Assembly (NCBI RefSeq): GCF_003355155.1
Contig: NZ_CP031320.1
Location: 1,660,369 to 1,724,368 of the forward strand
Direction of reading: 5' to 3'
Length of the DNA: 64,000 nt
From: Streptomyces armeniacus
Lineage (GTDB): Bacteria > Actinomycetota > Actinomycetes > Streptomycetales > Streptomycetaceae
Numbering within the stretch: the stretch's first letter is position 1; each line of letters begins with the position of its first letter. Below are positions 22,866 through 30,902 of the stretch, piece by piece. Below the pieces are notes generated by a model. The model had not been told where the DNA came from, ran no database searches, and worked only from the letters and a program-made list of their open reading frames with translations. A program made the position numbers and the translations under genes.

Positions 22866-24589
22866 GATACCGCGTCGGTCTCTGCCTGCTGACACTCGCC
22901 GCTCTCACGGGCGCCTGCACATCAGGCAGCCCGGACGACGGGAAGGACCGCAGCTCCCCTCCGGACTCCACGCCTCGCACGCTCGTCTGGGAGCGCCAGT
23001 GGACCGCGAAGACTGGCCCTTTGGATATCACGCCTATCGGATTCGAGCCCGTGGATTTCGGCTTCGACCGGACACTGACAGTGCGGCATTCAGGCACCGC
23101 GGAGGTGCTGGACGTCGCCACAGGACGTGTGGTCCGGACGCTGGAGAAGACCCATGGACAGCCTTCCCGCACGTATCAGGTAGGAGACGTTCTCCTGGAC
23201 TACCGGGAGAATGATGCTGAGATCGTGGAGAACCAGGGGATCGGGCGCAACGGAGCCATGAGAGCATATGACGTGAACTCTGGTGGCCATCTATGGGCGC
23301 GGCGAGGCACGGTGGAATCCATTCTTCACCCTGGGGAAGAGGGTGGGGGCGGGCCTTCCGAAGCGGTCGTCGCGTTCACCGAGCAGGGTCTCGTGTGGAA
23401 CGGGGGAAAGCGCTCGGTCGGCCTGGATCCGCGAACCGGGAAACCCACGTGGGAGCGGGAGGACAAGGATCCGGGCTGTCGCGCGGATCGGCAATTCGCG
23501 GCGACGCGGAAGCACTCGATCACGCTGAAGCGGTGTCAGGGCGAAGAATACGTTCTCGAAGCCATCGACCCGGGCAGCGGCCAAATTGTCTGGCGGAGAA
23601 ACCTGGGGCGCCTGGAAGGCAAGCATTTCTCAGCCACCCCGGATCTCATCAGTGTCGGCCGTGAAGACCGTGGCCGATCGATAGTGAGCGTCTTCGATGA
23701 CTCGGGTAAGCGGTTGGCCGAGGCAGCAGTCAGCGACCCCTCGTTCAATCAGCAGCAAATGAGCCTCATGACTCTCACCGGGCGCTCCGGAAAGACTCTG
23801 TACTTCGAAAGCCAGCCGAACTTCTACGAGCTTGGTATCGGCACCGACGCACCATGGCGGCGGAGCCGGATCGACCACCGTTTGCCGGCCATGCTGGCAA
23901 ACGGAACGCTTATCTCAGGCCTGCTCGGGAGGGAGAGCGAATTTGATCTCGTCCAATACGGCCGACCTAGCCAGAGCCTCATCATCGATCGCACGGGTCG
24001 GCAACACACCTTGCCGGTCCCGGGCGGAGGAACAGGGCTCAAGGTCGTCGGTGATTCTGTGATCACTGAGAGAGAAGTAGGGCACGGAAGGCGTTTCAGT
24101 GCGCTGCGCCTGAAGCGGCAAGAAACGGCAAATCCGGCTCTGGGAGGCGTATCCCCCACCGACTGGCCCGCCGCATGCAAGCTGTTGTCCGACCGCCAAC
24201 TCGCCGAGATCGGAAGGAATTACGCACGAGTCCCAGTGGAGGAGAGCCGTAAGGTCTTCGGAGTCGGCCTCCCCCATCCGTCCGCCTGCCGGTTCTCCCC
24301 GCCATCGGCGCACGAGAAGGACATCTTCCAGATCAGCGTGCAATGGGTGGCCCCTGACGAAGACACAGCTCGACAACTCGTCGAAGCCGACCTGCCGTGG
24401 CAAACCTCAAGCGACAGGATCCGCCGCCTCGGGCCCGGCACATATCTGTACCGACTGGGCTCCGAAGGGGAGAAGGCCGACTCCCTGATACTCAAGGCCA
24501 CCGGCAAACACGTCCTCATGGTCTCCGGCCGCGACGTGGACCTGCTCACCCGCGTCGCCCGCGTCCTGCGCGGCCATGCCCGAAGCTGA
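22862..24589 (+). CDS. lipoprotein with PQQ-like beta-propeller repeats
   Basis: A 575-residue predicted lipoprotein. The signal peptide ends in a lipobox (LTGAC, Cys near residue 19). Propeller-type repeats follow, such as VLDVATGRVVRTLE, AYDVNSGGHLWARR, GLDPRTGKPTWERE, and IDPGSGQIVWRRNLG. The last 140 residues (from PAACKLLSDRQL) look like a separate DUF3558-like extracellular domain. It is coupled to the membrane-anchored protein upstream, suggesting a cell-surface pair. Codon use is more A/T-tolerant than the window average, which may indicate horizontal acquisition. Confidence 0.75.
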   Translation: MRYRVGLCLLTLAALTGACTSGSPDDGKDRSSPPDSTPRTLVWERQWTAKTGPLDITPIGFEPVDFGFDRTLTVRHSGTAEVLDVATGRVVRTLEKTHGQPSRTYQVGDVLLDYRENDAEIVENQGIGRNGAMRAYDVNSGGHLWARRGTVESILHPGEEGGGGPSEAVVAFTEQGLVWNGGKRSVGLDPRTGKPTWEREDKDPGCRADRQFAATRKHSITLKRCQGEEYVLEAIDPGSGQIVWRRNLGRLEGKHFSATPDLISVGREDRGRSIVSVFDDSGKRLAEAAVSDPSFNQQQMSLMTLTGRSGKTLYFESQPNFYELGIGTDAPWRRSRIDHRLPAMLANGTLISGLLGRESEFDLVQYGRPSQSLIIDRTGRQHTLPVPGGGTGLKVVGDSVITEREVGHGRRFSALRLKRQETANPALGGVSPTDWPAACKLLSDRQLAEIGRNYARVPVEESRKVFGVGLPHPSACRFSPPSAHEKDIFQISVQWVAPDEDTARQLVEADLPWQTSSDRIRRLGPGTYLYRLGSEGEKADSLILKATGKHVLMVSGRDVDLLTRVARVLRGHARS

Positions 24590-24597
24590 ACGGACGC

Positions 24598-25006
24598 TCA
24601 GCAATCCAGCTCCGCCCACACCGTCGTCAGCGGCTCGGGCCCCTCCGTCACGCCCCACCGCGAGCTGAGCCTCCACGCTCAGCAGGCCCCGCCCGCCCTC
24701 GCCGTCGGCCTCCGGCCGGGTCGGCTTCTCGGGCGGCTGCGCCACGCACCGCGTATCGTTGACCTCGCCCTGGAGCGGACTGCCGTCGCCTTCGTCCTCG
24801 CCGTCGAGAACGAGCCGCAGCTCGAAGTCCCGCCCCGGCTCCCGCCCGTGCAGCACGGCGTTCGATGCCAGCTCCGCCACGACGGCGGCCACGTGCTCAG
24901 ACAGTCTGCTGCCGTACGGGAGGCCCCACGCGTCGAGCTGATGGAGCGCCAGCAGACGGGAGAGGCACGCGCCGCGCCTCGTGACGGAAATTCGACGACT
25001 GAACAC
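24598..25006 (-). pseudogene. ATP-binding anti-sigma-factor-like kinase (RsbW/HATPase_c type), frameshifted
   Basis: From GTG 25006 the minus frame reads FSRRISVTRRGACLSRLLAL, the N-box VAELASNAVLHG, then VNDTRCVAQPP and GRGLLSVEA, typical of the small Streptomyces HATPase_c proteins related to RsbW/SpoIIAB. Near 24672 the conserved continuation moves to the next frame: SRWGVTEGPEPLTTVWAELDC and a stop at 24598-24600. The 409-nt length is one base over a multiple of three, consistent with one inserted base (or two lost). If a sequencing error, the gene would be an intact protein of about 135 residues. Confidence 0.65.
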
Positions 25007-25021
25007 ACCTACACCTATCAG

Positions 25022-25156
25022 GTGACCCCTGCGGACAAGGGCTTCGCCGGGCGACAGTTCGAGGCGTTCCTCACTGAGCGCCTCGGCGTCCATCTGGTCC
25101 GGCTCGGGAAGTCATCGGGGAAGCGGAGACCGTTGGCGGTGACGTTCGTGGCTTGA
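25022..25156 (+). pseudogene. transposase C-terminal remnant
   Basis: The plus frame around 25028-25105 reads PADKGFAGRQFEAFLTERLGVHLVR. This resembles the DKG(Y/F) segment before the catalytic Glu in DDE transposases of the IS4/IS5/IS982 type. The following sequence soon diverges and stops at 25156. No terminal inverted repeats or the rest of the transposase are present. It is a relic, possibly left by an old insertion next to the ATPase gene. Confidence 0.4.
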
Positions 25157-25207
25157 CCTGTCCGGGGTCGCGCGGGGTGTCGGCCAGCGGAGGCGGGCTG
25201 CCGGCCG

Positions 25208-26559
25208 TCAGGGAGTTGGAGGGCCGGGCCAGATGGCCGAGGCGTCGTCGCGGTGGGGGTCGGGCAGCCGGATCGGGCGGATGCGAATCGTGCGTTCATG
25301 TCCTGCGCTGATGGCCCTCCGCGGTGTGGGCTGACCTGAGTAGCACAAGACGGTCAGGGCGAAGACGCCGTCGGCGTAGACCTCGACGTACTCGCCGATG
25401 GTGAGGATGCGCAGGGTGGTGACGGGTTTACTCAGGACGGTCTCGCCGAGCTGGGCCCCGTCGGGGCCGGTGGCCCAGGTGTTCTTGCCGTCGCAGCCGA
25501 CTGCGAGGGCGAGACGGTCGCTTTCCGGGGTGTCGGTGCGCAGCGTGATCTCGACAGGCCCGGTTATGCCGATGTCGCCGACCGCGTGCAGGGTGGGGCG
25601 GTGGGTCTCCTCGCCGAGCCAGGTGTTCGGGCCGGACCACCATTCCAGGCGGGGAGCCGACTTGCTCTCCACCACAAGCGACTTCGGCTGGGCGAGCATG
25701 CCGCGGCAGCGGTCACCGGTGTCCGTGAGACCGACGCGGCGGGGTGTGGTGTGCAGGACGACGCGGGAGCCGTTCGGCGCGGCGATGACGCGCGGGGCGT
25801 ATGCGCCGGTCGGGGCAACCGGGCCACGGCGGGTCCAGGGGGCCTCTGAGGTGGAGGGCGGTCCATGCCTCGATGCCGCGGGTGGCGCCGATGGAGCCGA
25901 GCAGCAGCCAGCTGCCGTCGTCGAGGCGTTCCAGGACCGGGCACTCCAGCTCGTCGACGTCGCCGGGGGAGATGAGCGGTGGGTGGACGGTCCAGTGCTC
26001 CAGGTCGTCAGAGGTGGCCCAGGCGACGCAGCCGCTGACCTCCACGGGGAGGGAGGCGTCACTGGCGCAGAGGACCATCACCCAGCCGTCCGACTCGTGG
26101 TCGCGTACGACGAACGGGTCGCGCCAGCCCATGCGTTCACCGGTGCGGTACCAGCGCGGGTCCGCCTCGACGACCGGCCCGGTGGCGTGCCGCCGCCAGT
26201 TGGTGCCGTCGGTGCTGTCGGAGTACGCGAGCCCGGGGGGACTGGAGCGGCCAGCCGTCCGGCGTCAGCCCGCTCACCCCCGTGTAGAACATCGCCATTC
26301 CGCCGCCGTGCCGGAAGGGGTGCATGGTCCACACCGTCCGCTGGTCGAAGCGATCGGGCAGGCCGTTGCCGAAGGTGGTGCCCTGCGGCTGCCAGCCGAC
26401 CAGGTCGGTCGAGGTGGCCCGGCCGTAGGAGGTCTCCATCTGCAGGTGGTCGAACTCCGGTGTCCAGGGGCCCTGCAGGTGCAGCAGCGCGTATGTGCCG
26501 TCGTCGTCGCGCAGGAGGGCGAAGTCGTTCACGCAGAGGCCGGGCGGGGCGTATCGCAT
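25208..26559 (-). pseudogene. glycoside hydrolase family 32-like protein, two frameshifts
   Basis: Three frames in order encode one GH32/GH43-superfamily protein. From ATG 26559: APPGLCVNDFALLRDDDGTYALLH (nucleophile region), STDLVGWQPQG and SGLTPDGWPLQSP. After a C6 run (plus-strand G at 26235-26240): GLAYSDSTDGTNW, GWRDPFVV (RDP motif) and DELECPVLERL (ECP motif). After a C5 run (25838-25842): TRRGPVAPTGAYAPRVIAAPNG and a C-terminal beta-sandwich to 25208. Deleting one C in each run gives an uninterrupted reading of about 449 residues. Members hydrolyse fructans such as levan or sucrose. Both indels lie in homopolymers, so sequencing error is possible. Confidence 0.75.
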
Positions 26560-26706
26560 GCACAGTTCCTGTCGCTCCACAGCGATGAGCAGCCGGTCGT
26601 TCACTGGGCTTTGGGTGACCTCACCATGTCTTGAAGTGGCCCAGGACTTACTCATGGTGCCGCGAGACATCGGCGACGACTCGTACTGCGCTGAAAGGCT
26701 GACCTC

Positions 26707-27339
26707 CTACTGATCCGCTCCGGAGCTGATGGAGAGGCTCCGGTGGACACTGACGGCATAGCCGCCGCCCTCGTAGGGGTGGGCGTCCCACGTGGCGAAG
26801 CGGTCGACGAAGGTGAGGCCGGCCGCGGCGCAGTAGGCGTCGTACTCGGACAGGGTGATGGAGGGTGGTACGGGCAGGTGGGCCTCGTCCAGGCCGAATC
26901 CGGCGACCATGAGGCCGCCGGGGCGCAGGGGCGCGGCCAAGCGGTTGATCACCGCCGCCTCGGTACCCGCAGCGAGGAGCGGGAAGATGTTGCCGGCGGT
27001 GATCACGAGGTCGAAGTCCGCGGCAACATGGAGCTCAGCCGGGTCGAACGTGGCCAGGTCGGCTTGGATCCAGGGCAGTTCCGGCGCCTGCCTGCGCGCC
27101 ACGGCCAGCATGGAAGCGTCGAGGTCGACCCCGACACAGTCGTACCCGAGCTCCGCCAACCGGATCATGACGCGGCCGGTGCCGCACCCGGCGTCCAGTA
27201 CCCGTGCGGGGGCGGGCACCAGCGCGGCGCACAACCGTGCCTCGCCGTGCATGTCCTTGCCGCTGCCGGCCAGGGCCGCGAACCGGGCTGCGTAGTCCTC
27301 TCCCGACGTCCCACCGGTCAGCTCTTCCCAACGGCTCAT
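26707..27339 (-). CDS. class I SAM-dependent methyltransferase
   Basis: A 210-residue methyltransferase. Motif I is VLDAGCGTGRVMIRLAELGYD, the acidic loop VGVDLDASML follows, and motif IV/post-I is QADLATFDP with a later LRPGGLMVAGFGL. It resembles small Streptomyces methyltransferases of the Methyltransf_25 or _11 group. The substrate is unknown. It stands alone between the GH32 remnant and the TPR gene on the same strand. Confidence 0.88.
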   Translation of the reverse strand: MSRWEELTGGTSGEDYAARFAALAGSGKDMHGEARLCAALVPAPARVLDAGCGTGRVMIRLAELGYDCVGVDLDASMLAVARRQAPELPWIQADLATFDPAELHVAADFDLVITAGNIFPLLAAGTEAAVINRLAAPLRPGGLMVAGFGLDEAHLPVPPSITLSEYDAYCAAAGLTFVDRFATWDAHPYEGGGYAVSVHRSLSISSGADQ

Positions 27340-27448
27340 GACGGCCAGGGTAGGCGAGGAGCACGAGTGCTCGCTCCGTGACGGCTCCGAGCAGGAACCT
27401 CGTGCGAGGAGTCCGTGGTCCGGAACCGCCGAGATCTCACACCGGCAG

Positions 27449-29122
27449 TCAGCAGCAGCCGCCTTCCGCCGCGCCCGCGACCGCTTCGAGACGGCAGAAG
27501 CAGGACGCGTTGATCGGCACGTCCGCCATGGCGGACGCCAGCTTCAGTTGCTGGGCCACGATCTGCGCTTCCGCTGTCTTGCCCAGGCGCAGGAGGCATT
27601 CGTGGAATCCGTGCAGCGCCCATACGTTGCCGGGGTGTTGTGAAGGACGCGGCAGTGTGTCGTCGAGGCCCAGGTCGGCCCGGTAGACGGCCTCCGCCTC
27701 TGCCACGCGTCCCTGTTCGAGAAGCAGGGCGCCGTACGCGTGCCGGGTGGGCTGCATCCATCCCCAGGGCTCGTCGTAGGGAAGGCTGTCGTCGAGTGCG
27801 ATCGACCGCTCCAGCGCGGCGAAAGCGGCGTCGTAGTTCCCGTTGCGGTACTCCAGTTCGCCGTCGAGCATCTCCGACGCGATCGCGAGGATGTCGACGC
27901 AGGTGTTGTTGAACAGCATGCGTGACTCGGGCACGCGGGAGACGGCCTGACTGAAGCGTTCGCGTTCGGTGTCCGCCTCGGGAATCCGGCCGGTCGCCGA
28001 GAAGGCGACACCGCGGGCGTAGTGGAGCATCGCCGTCGTCGTGCAGTACAGCCCCGGGTCGGCAGGCAGCGGCAGGCCCAGGATGTCCGGCCAGCGGCCG
28101 AAGCGGATGAGCACGTGCACCCGCATGGCGAGGAAGCCCTCCAGCCAGTCGGCCATGGGCGGACTCTGTACCCTCAGCAGTTCCTCGGGGATGGAGGCTT
28201 CGAGCTGCGCGGCGGCCTCCAGGGCGGTCGCCGACTGGCCGAGGAACATCGCACCGTAGATCTTGAAGTGGTAGTTGTGCGAGCGGTAGAGGGTGTAGAA
28301 GTTCATCGCGCCGGCCCGCGCGTGGTATTTCTCGTCGGCGCTGATCGCGGCGGTGTTGTCCGACACGACTCGCCGGTAGTCCCCGCAGAGCACATCCAGG
28401 TGTGTGGGCATGTGCTGGAGGTGCCCGGCGTCGGGTACGAGGCCACGGAGCCGGTCCGCGACGGGCAGGGCTGCCTCGGGGGTCGGGGACATCTCCATGA
28501 GGTGGATGTACATGTGCAGAAGACCGGGGTGTGTCTTCCCGGGCCCGGTGCCGATCGCCCGCTCGAGGACCGCCCTGGCCTCCTGCGTGCGGGAGCCTGC
28601 CGCCGGCAGTCCGGTGCGCAGGTCCCACAGCTGCCAGGGCGTGAGGTTCATCTGTGCGTCGGCATGGAGTGTGGCGACATCGAGGTCGTGGGGAGCGAGT
28701 TCGTACACGGCGCGCATGCTGTCGGCGTACGGCTCGTTCCAGACCGAGCAGTCCTCGGCCGCCTCCGCCTGCGGATACCGGTACCGCAATGCCTGGATCA
28801 ATGCCTGCTCGACGGGAGTGGCGCCGGCCGCCTTCTCGTGCGCACGTTCGACGGCCGCGTGGGTGCGTTCGACGGTTCGGGCCAAGTCCTCGCCTTCGAA
28901 GAACTCCCAGGGCTTGTTGTAGTTCGGACCGAGGGCGTAGGCGATGCCCCAGTAGGCCATTGCGCAGTTCGGATCCGCCGCGGCAGCGGCTTCGAAGCAG
29001 GAGACGGCCTCCTCGTGGTGGAAGCCGTACGACCAGAGCAGCCCGCGGTCGAACCACATCTGGGCGGACGGGGAGGACGTCGTCACGGGGCGGGTGTGGG
29101 TGCCCAGGTCGTAGTAGTCCAT
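27449..29122 (-). CDS. tetratricopeptide-repeat protein
   Basis: A 557-residue protein built of helical TPR-type repeats. Clear units include FHHEEAVSCFEAAAAADPNCAMAYWG, THPGLLHMYIHLMEMSPTPEAA, and HAYGALLLEQGRVAEAEAVYRADLGLDD. The ATG at 29122 follows AGGAG; an in-frame ATG 66 bp upstream lacks a ribosome site. There is no signal peptide. The C-terminal end is rich in cysteine (CFCRLEAVAG, then the final CC), which is unusual and may bind metal or be redox-active. The family occurs in many bacteria, but its function is not known. Confidence 0.8.
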   Translation of the reverse strand: MDYYDLGTHTRPVTTSSPSAQMWFDRGLLWSYGFHHEEAVSCFEAAAAADPNCAMAYWGIAYALGPNYNKPWEFFEGEDLARTVERTHAAVERAHEKAAGATPVEQALIQALRYRYPQAEAAEDCSVWNEPYADSMRAVYELAPHDLDVATLHADAQMNLTPWQLWDLRTGLPAAGSRTQEARAVLERAIGTGPGKTHPGLLHMYIHLMEMSPTPEAALPVADRLRGLVPDAGHLQHMPTHLDVLCGDYRRVVSDNTAAISADEKYHARAGAMNFYTLYRSHNYHFKIYGAMFLGQSATALEAAAQLEASIPEELLRVQSPPMADWLEGFLAMRVHVLIRFGRWPDILGLPLPADPGLYCTTTAMLHYARGVAFSATGRIPEADTERERFSQAVSRVPESRMLFNNTCVDILAIASEMLDGELEYRNGNYDAAFAALERSIALDDSLPYDEPWGWMQPTRHAYGALLLEQGRVAEAEAVYRADLGLDDTLPRPSQHPGNVWALHGFHECLLRLGKTAEAQIVAQQLKLASAMADVPINASCFCRLEAVAGAAEGGCC

Positions 29123-29358
29123 TCGGCTCTCCTGAAGGTACGGCCGGACGGCCAGGGGACGCGCCGCGACCGGCACGCACTGTCCCAACGTGGTGAAGGC
29201 TCCGGGGACACCTTGTGGCCAAGGGTAGGCTGCCCGCGATGCGGATCACGTCATCCAGGGCGGTCCCGTCGGGGCAGTACGCGATGCAGGAGGAGATCTC
29301 CTGCGGGCGACCCACCACCGGGCTGCTGCAGGCCATCAGTGCGACCTCTCACTTGCGA

Positions 29359-30387
29359 CTACCTACGCGCCGAAGTCTCTTCGCGGGGCGGCGCCGTTGA
29401 GGCGCGTACCACGAGCTCGGTGGCGAGTTCGATGTGATGGGACTCGACCTTTTCACCGGTGGCCAGTCGGAGGGCGGTGCGCATGGCCGCACCGCCCATC
29501 TCCCGCAGGGGCTGGCGCACAGTGGTCAGTGGCGGTGAAGCCATCTGGGCGAGGCTTGTGTCGTCGAAGCCGACCACGCTCAGGTCTTCGGGGACGCGCA
29601 GGCCTCGGGTGCGGGCGGCCTCGATGACACCGAGGGCGATCTCGTCGTTGCCTGCGAAGATCGCCGTCGGTGGCTCTTGCAGGCCCAGTAGTGCCGTGGC
29701 GCCGAGCAACCCGGTCTCGTACGTGAATTCTCCGGGCCGGACGTAGGCGTCGGGTACCTGCGCTCCTTCCGCCTCCATGGCGGCGCGGTAGCCGTGCGTG
29801 CGTGCCTGGTTGCATACGGCCATGGCCGGTCCGCCGATGTAGGCGACGCGGCGGTGACCCAGGGAGAGCAGGTGCCGGGTCGCGGCCAGGCCGCCGGCGA
29901 AGTTGGTCGACCCGACGCTGTGGACGCGGCTGTCCGGCAGGTGCAGTGGGTCCAGCACGACCAACGGCAGCCCGGACCGGGCCAGTTCGTTCAGGTGCGC
30001 TGTGGTGTACACGCTGGTGACCGCGATGACGGCGCGGCGCCCGGCTGAGACCAGGTCCCGGGCCCAGTGCGGGGCATGGGACGCCTTGCTGATCACCACC
30101 GAGGCCCCGGATTCGGCGGCGGAGTCGATGATGCCCTCGAGGGTCTCGGCCACGTACGACTTGAGGCCGCCCTGGAACTGCACCTCGATGGTCGGGCTTT
30201 CGACGACCTCGGTGTGGCGGAACACGGGTGCGAGGTAGTCGTGCTGATGCAACAGTTCCTGCACCCGGCTGCGGGTGTGCGGCGCCACGTCGCCGCGACC
30301 GTTGACCACTTTGGACACGGTCGCGACGGAGACTCCCGCCGCTTGGGCGATGTCCGCCAAGGTGGTGCGCCTGGCGTTCGGACGCAT
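29359..30387 (-). CDS. bxlR: LacI-family transcriptional regulator, likely bxlR-type
   Basis: A 342-residue LacI/GalR repressor. The HTH is TLADIAQAAGVSVATVSKVVNGRG, followed by the hinge and a periplasmic-binding-like domain (GPAMAVCNQARTHGYRAAM; FAGNDEIALGVIEAARTRGL; VVGFDDTSLAQMASPPLTTVRQP). It is divergent from a xylobiose-type transporter operon, and the 515-bp gap holds TTTCGAAA palindromes. The gene order bxlR divergent from bxlEFGA is known in Streptomyces, where BxlR represses the operon until xylobiose is present. The symbol rests on this context. Confidence 0.85.
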   Translation of the reverse strand: MRPNARRTTLADIAQAAGVSVATVSKVVNGRGDVAPHTRSRVQELLHQHDYLAPVFRHTEVVESPTIEVQFQGGLKSYVAETLEGIIDSAAESGASVVISKASHAPHWARDLVSAGRRAVIAVTSVYTTAHLNELARSGLPLVVLDPLHLPDSRVHSVGSTNFAGGLAATRHLLSLGHRRVAYIGGPAMAVCNQARTHGYRAAMEAEGAQVPDAYVRPGEFTYETGLLGATALLGLQEPPTAIFAGNDEIALGVIEAARTRGLRVPEDLSVVGFDDTSLAQMASPPLTTVRQPLREMGGAAMRTALRLATGEKVESHHIELATELVVRASTAPPREETSARR

Positions 30388-30902
30388 CGGTTCCTCTCAG
30401 CTGTACGTCCACCGGTGTGGTGAGCTGCCGGTCGGGCCGGCAGTGCGGGTGGAACCGGTCAACCGTACGGCAACCCGGCCCCGAGCTCGTCCGGAGAGGT
30501 GCCGACGAGCCCCTCACACTCGACACGTCCGACGATCTGTGTGAGATCGCGTCCGGTGAACGCGGTCCGGGGCAGTTGCCGACGCAGCGGCTGCCGAGCT
30601 GCGCGACCTTGTGCATGACCTGCGCCGACAGTGCATCAGCCGCGGCCATAGCTCCGCCTCTCCGTCCCGAGCCATTACTTTCGAAATAGTTTCGGTCCTT
30701 GTCAAGCCTTCTCGAGGGCTGCTTGTGCCCGATATTGCGCGGCTGGTGGCAGCGCGACCACGCGCTTGCACACACCTTGACAGGGTGTCAGCCCGAAACC
30801 TAGTTTGCTGAAACAGAGCTCAGAGAAGGAAGTTTCGAAAACCTTTCACCATGACTCACATGACTCACGAGAAGCCGATGGCTCTCGAGTGCGGAGAAGA
30901 AC
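30388..30902. promoter_or_regulatory. divergent control region with TTTCGAAA candidate operators
   Basis: Two 8-bp palindromes TTTCGAAA occur at 30679-30686 and 30833-30840. A related GAAAC-CTA-GTTTG element sits at 30795-30807. TTGACA (30777-30782) and TAGTTT (30801-30806), 18 bp apart, form a likely promoter for the transporter operon, so the GAAACCTAGTTTG element overlaps its -10. On the other strand TTGACA lies at 30700-30705, beside the first palindrome. LacI-type proteins bind such CGAA/TTCG palindromes. Short open frames on the minus strand here (from about 30648) lack convincing homology. Confidence 0.6.

Noticed and set aside
27359..27372. Hairpin GAGCAC-GA-GTGCTC downstream of the methyltransferase start
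   Set aside because: The stem is only 6 bp and it lies between a gene start and the end of a gene on the same strand, so it is not a convincing terminator; the same 14-mer recurs within the hairpin at 36591-36614 but this may be chance.
27336..29336. Long 666-codon minus-strand open frame overlapping the TPR gene
   Set aside because: It has an arginine- and glycine-heavy composition typical of a shadow frame in GC-rich DNA, while the overlapping TPR frame has repeats, a good ribosome site and normal codon bias.
30388..30650. Possible small minus-strand gene from ATG about 30648 ahead of lacI
   Set aside because: The frame has a plausible GGAG site but no homology, and it runs on through lacI in another frame with shadow-like composition.
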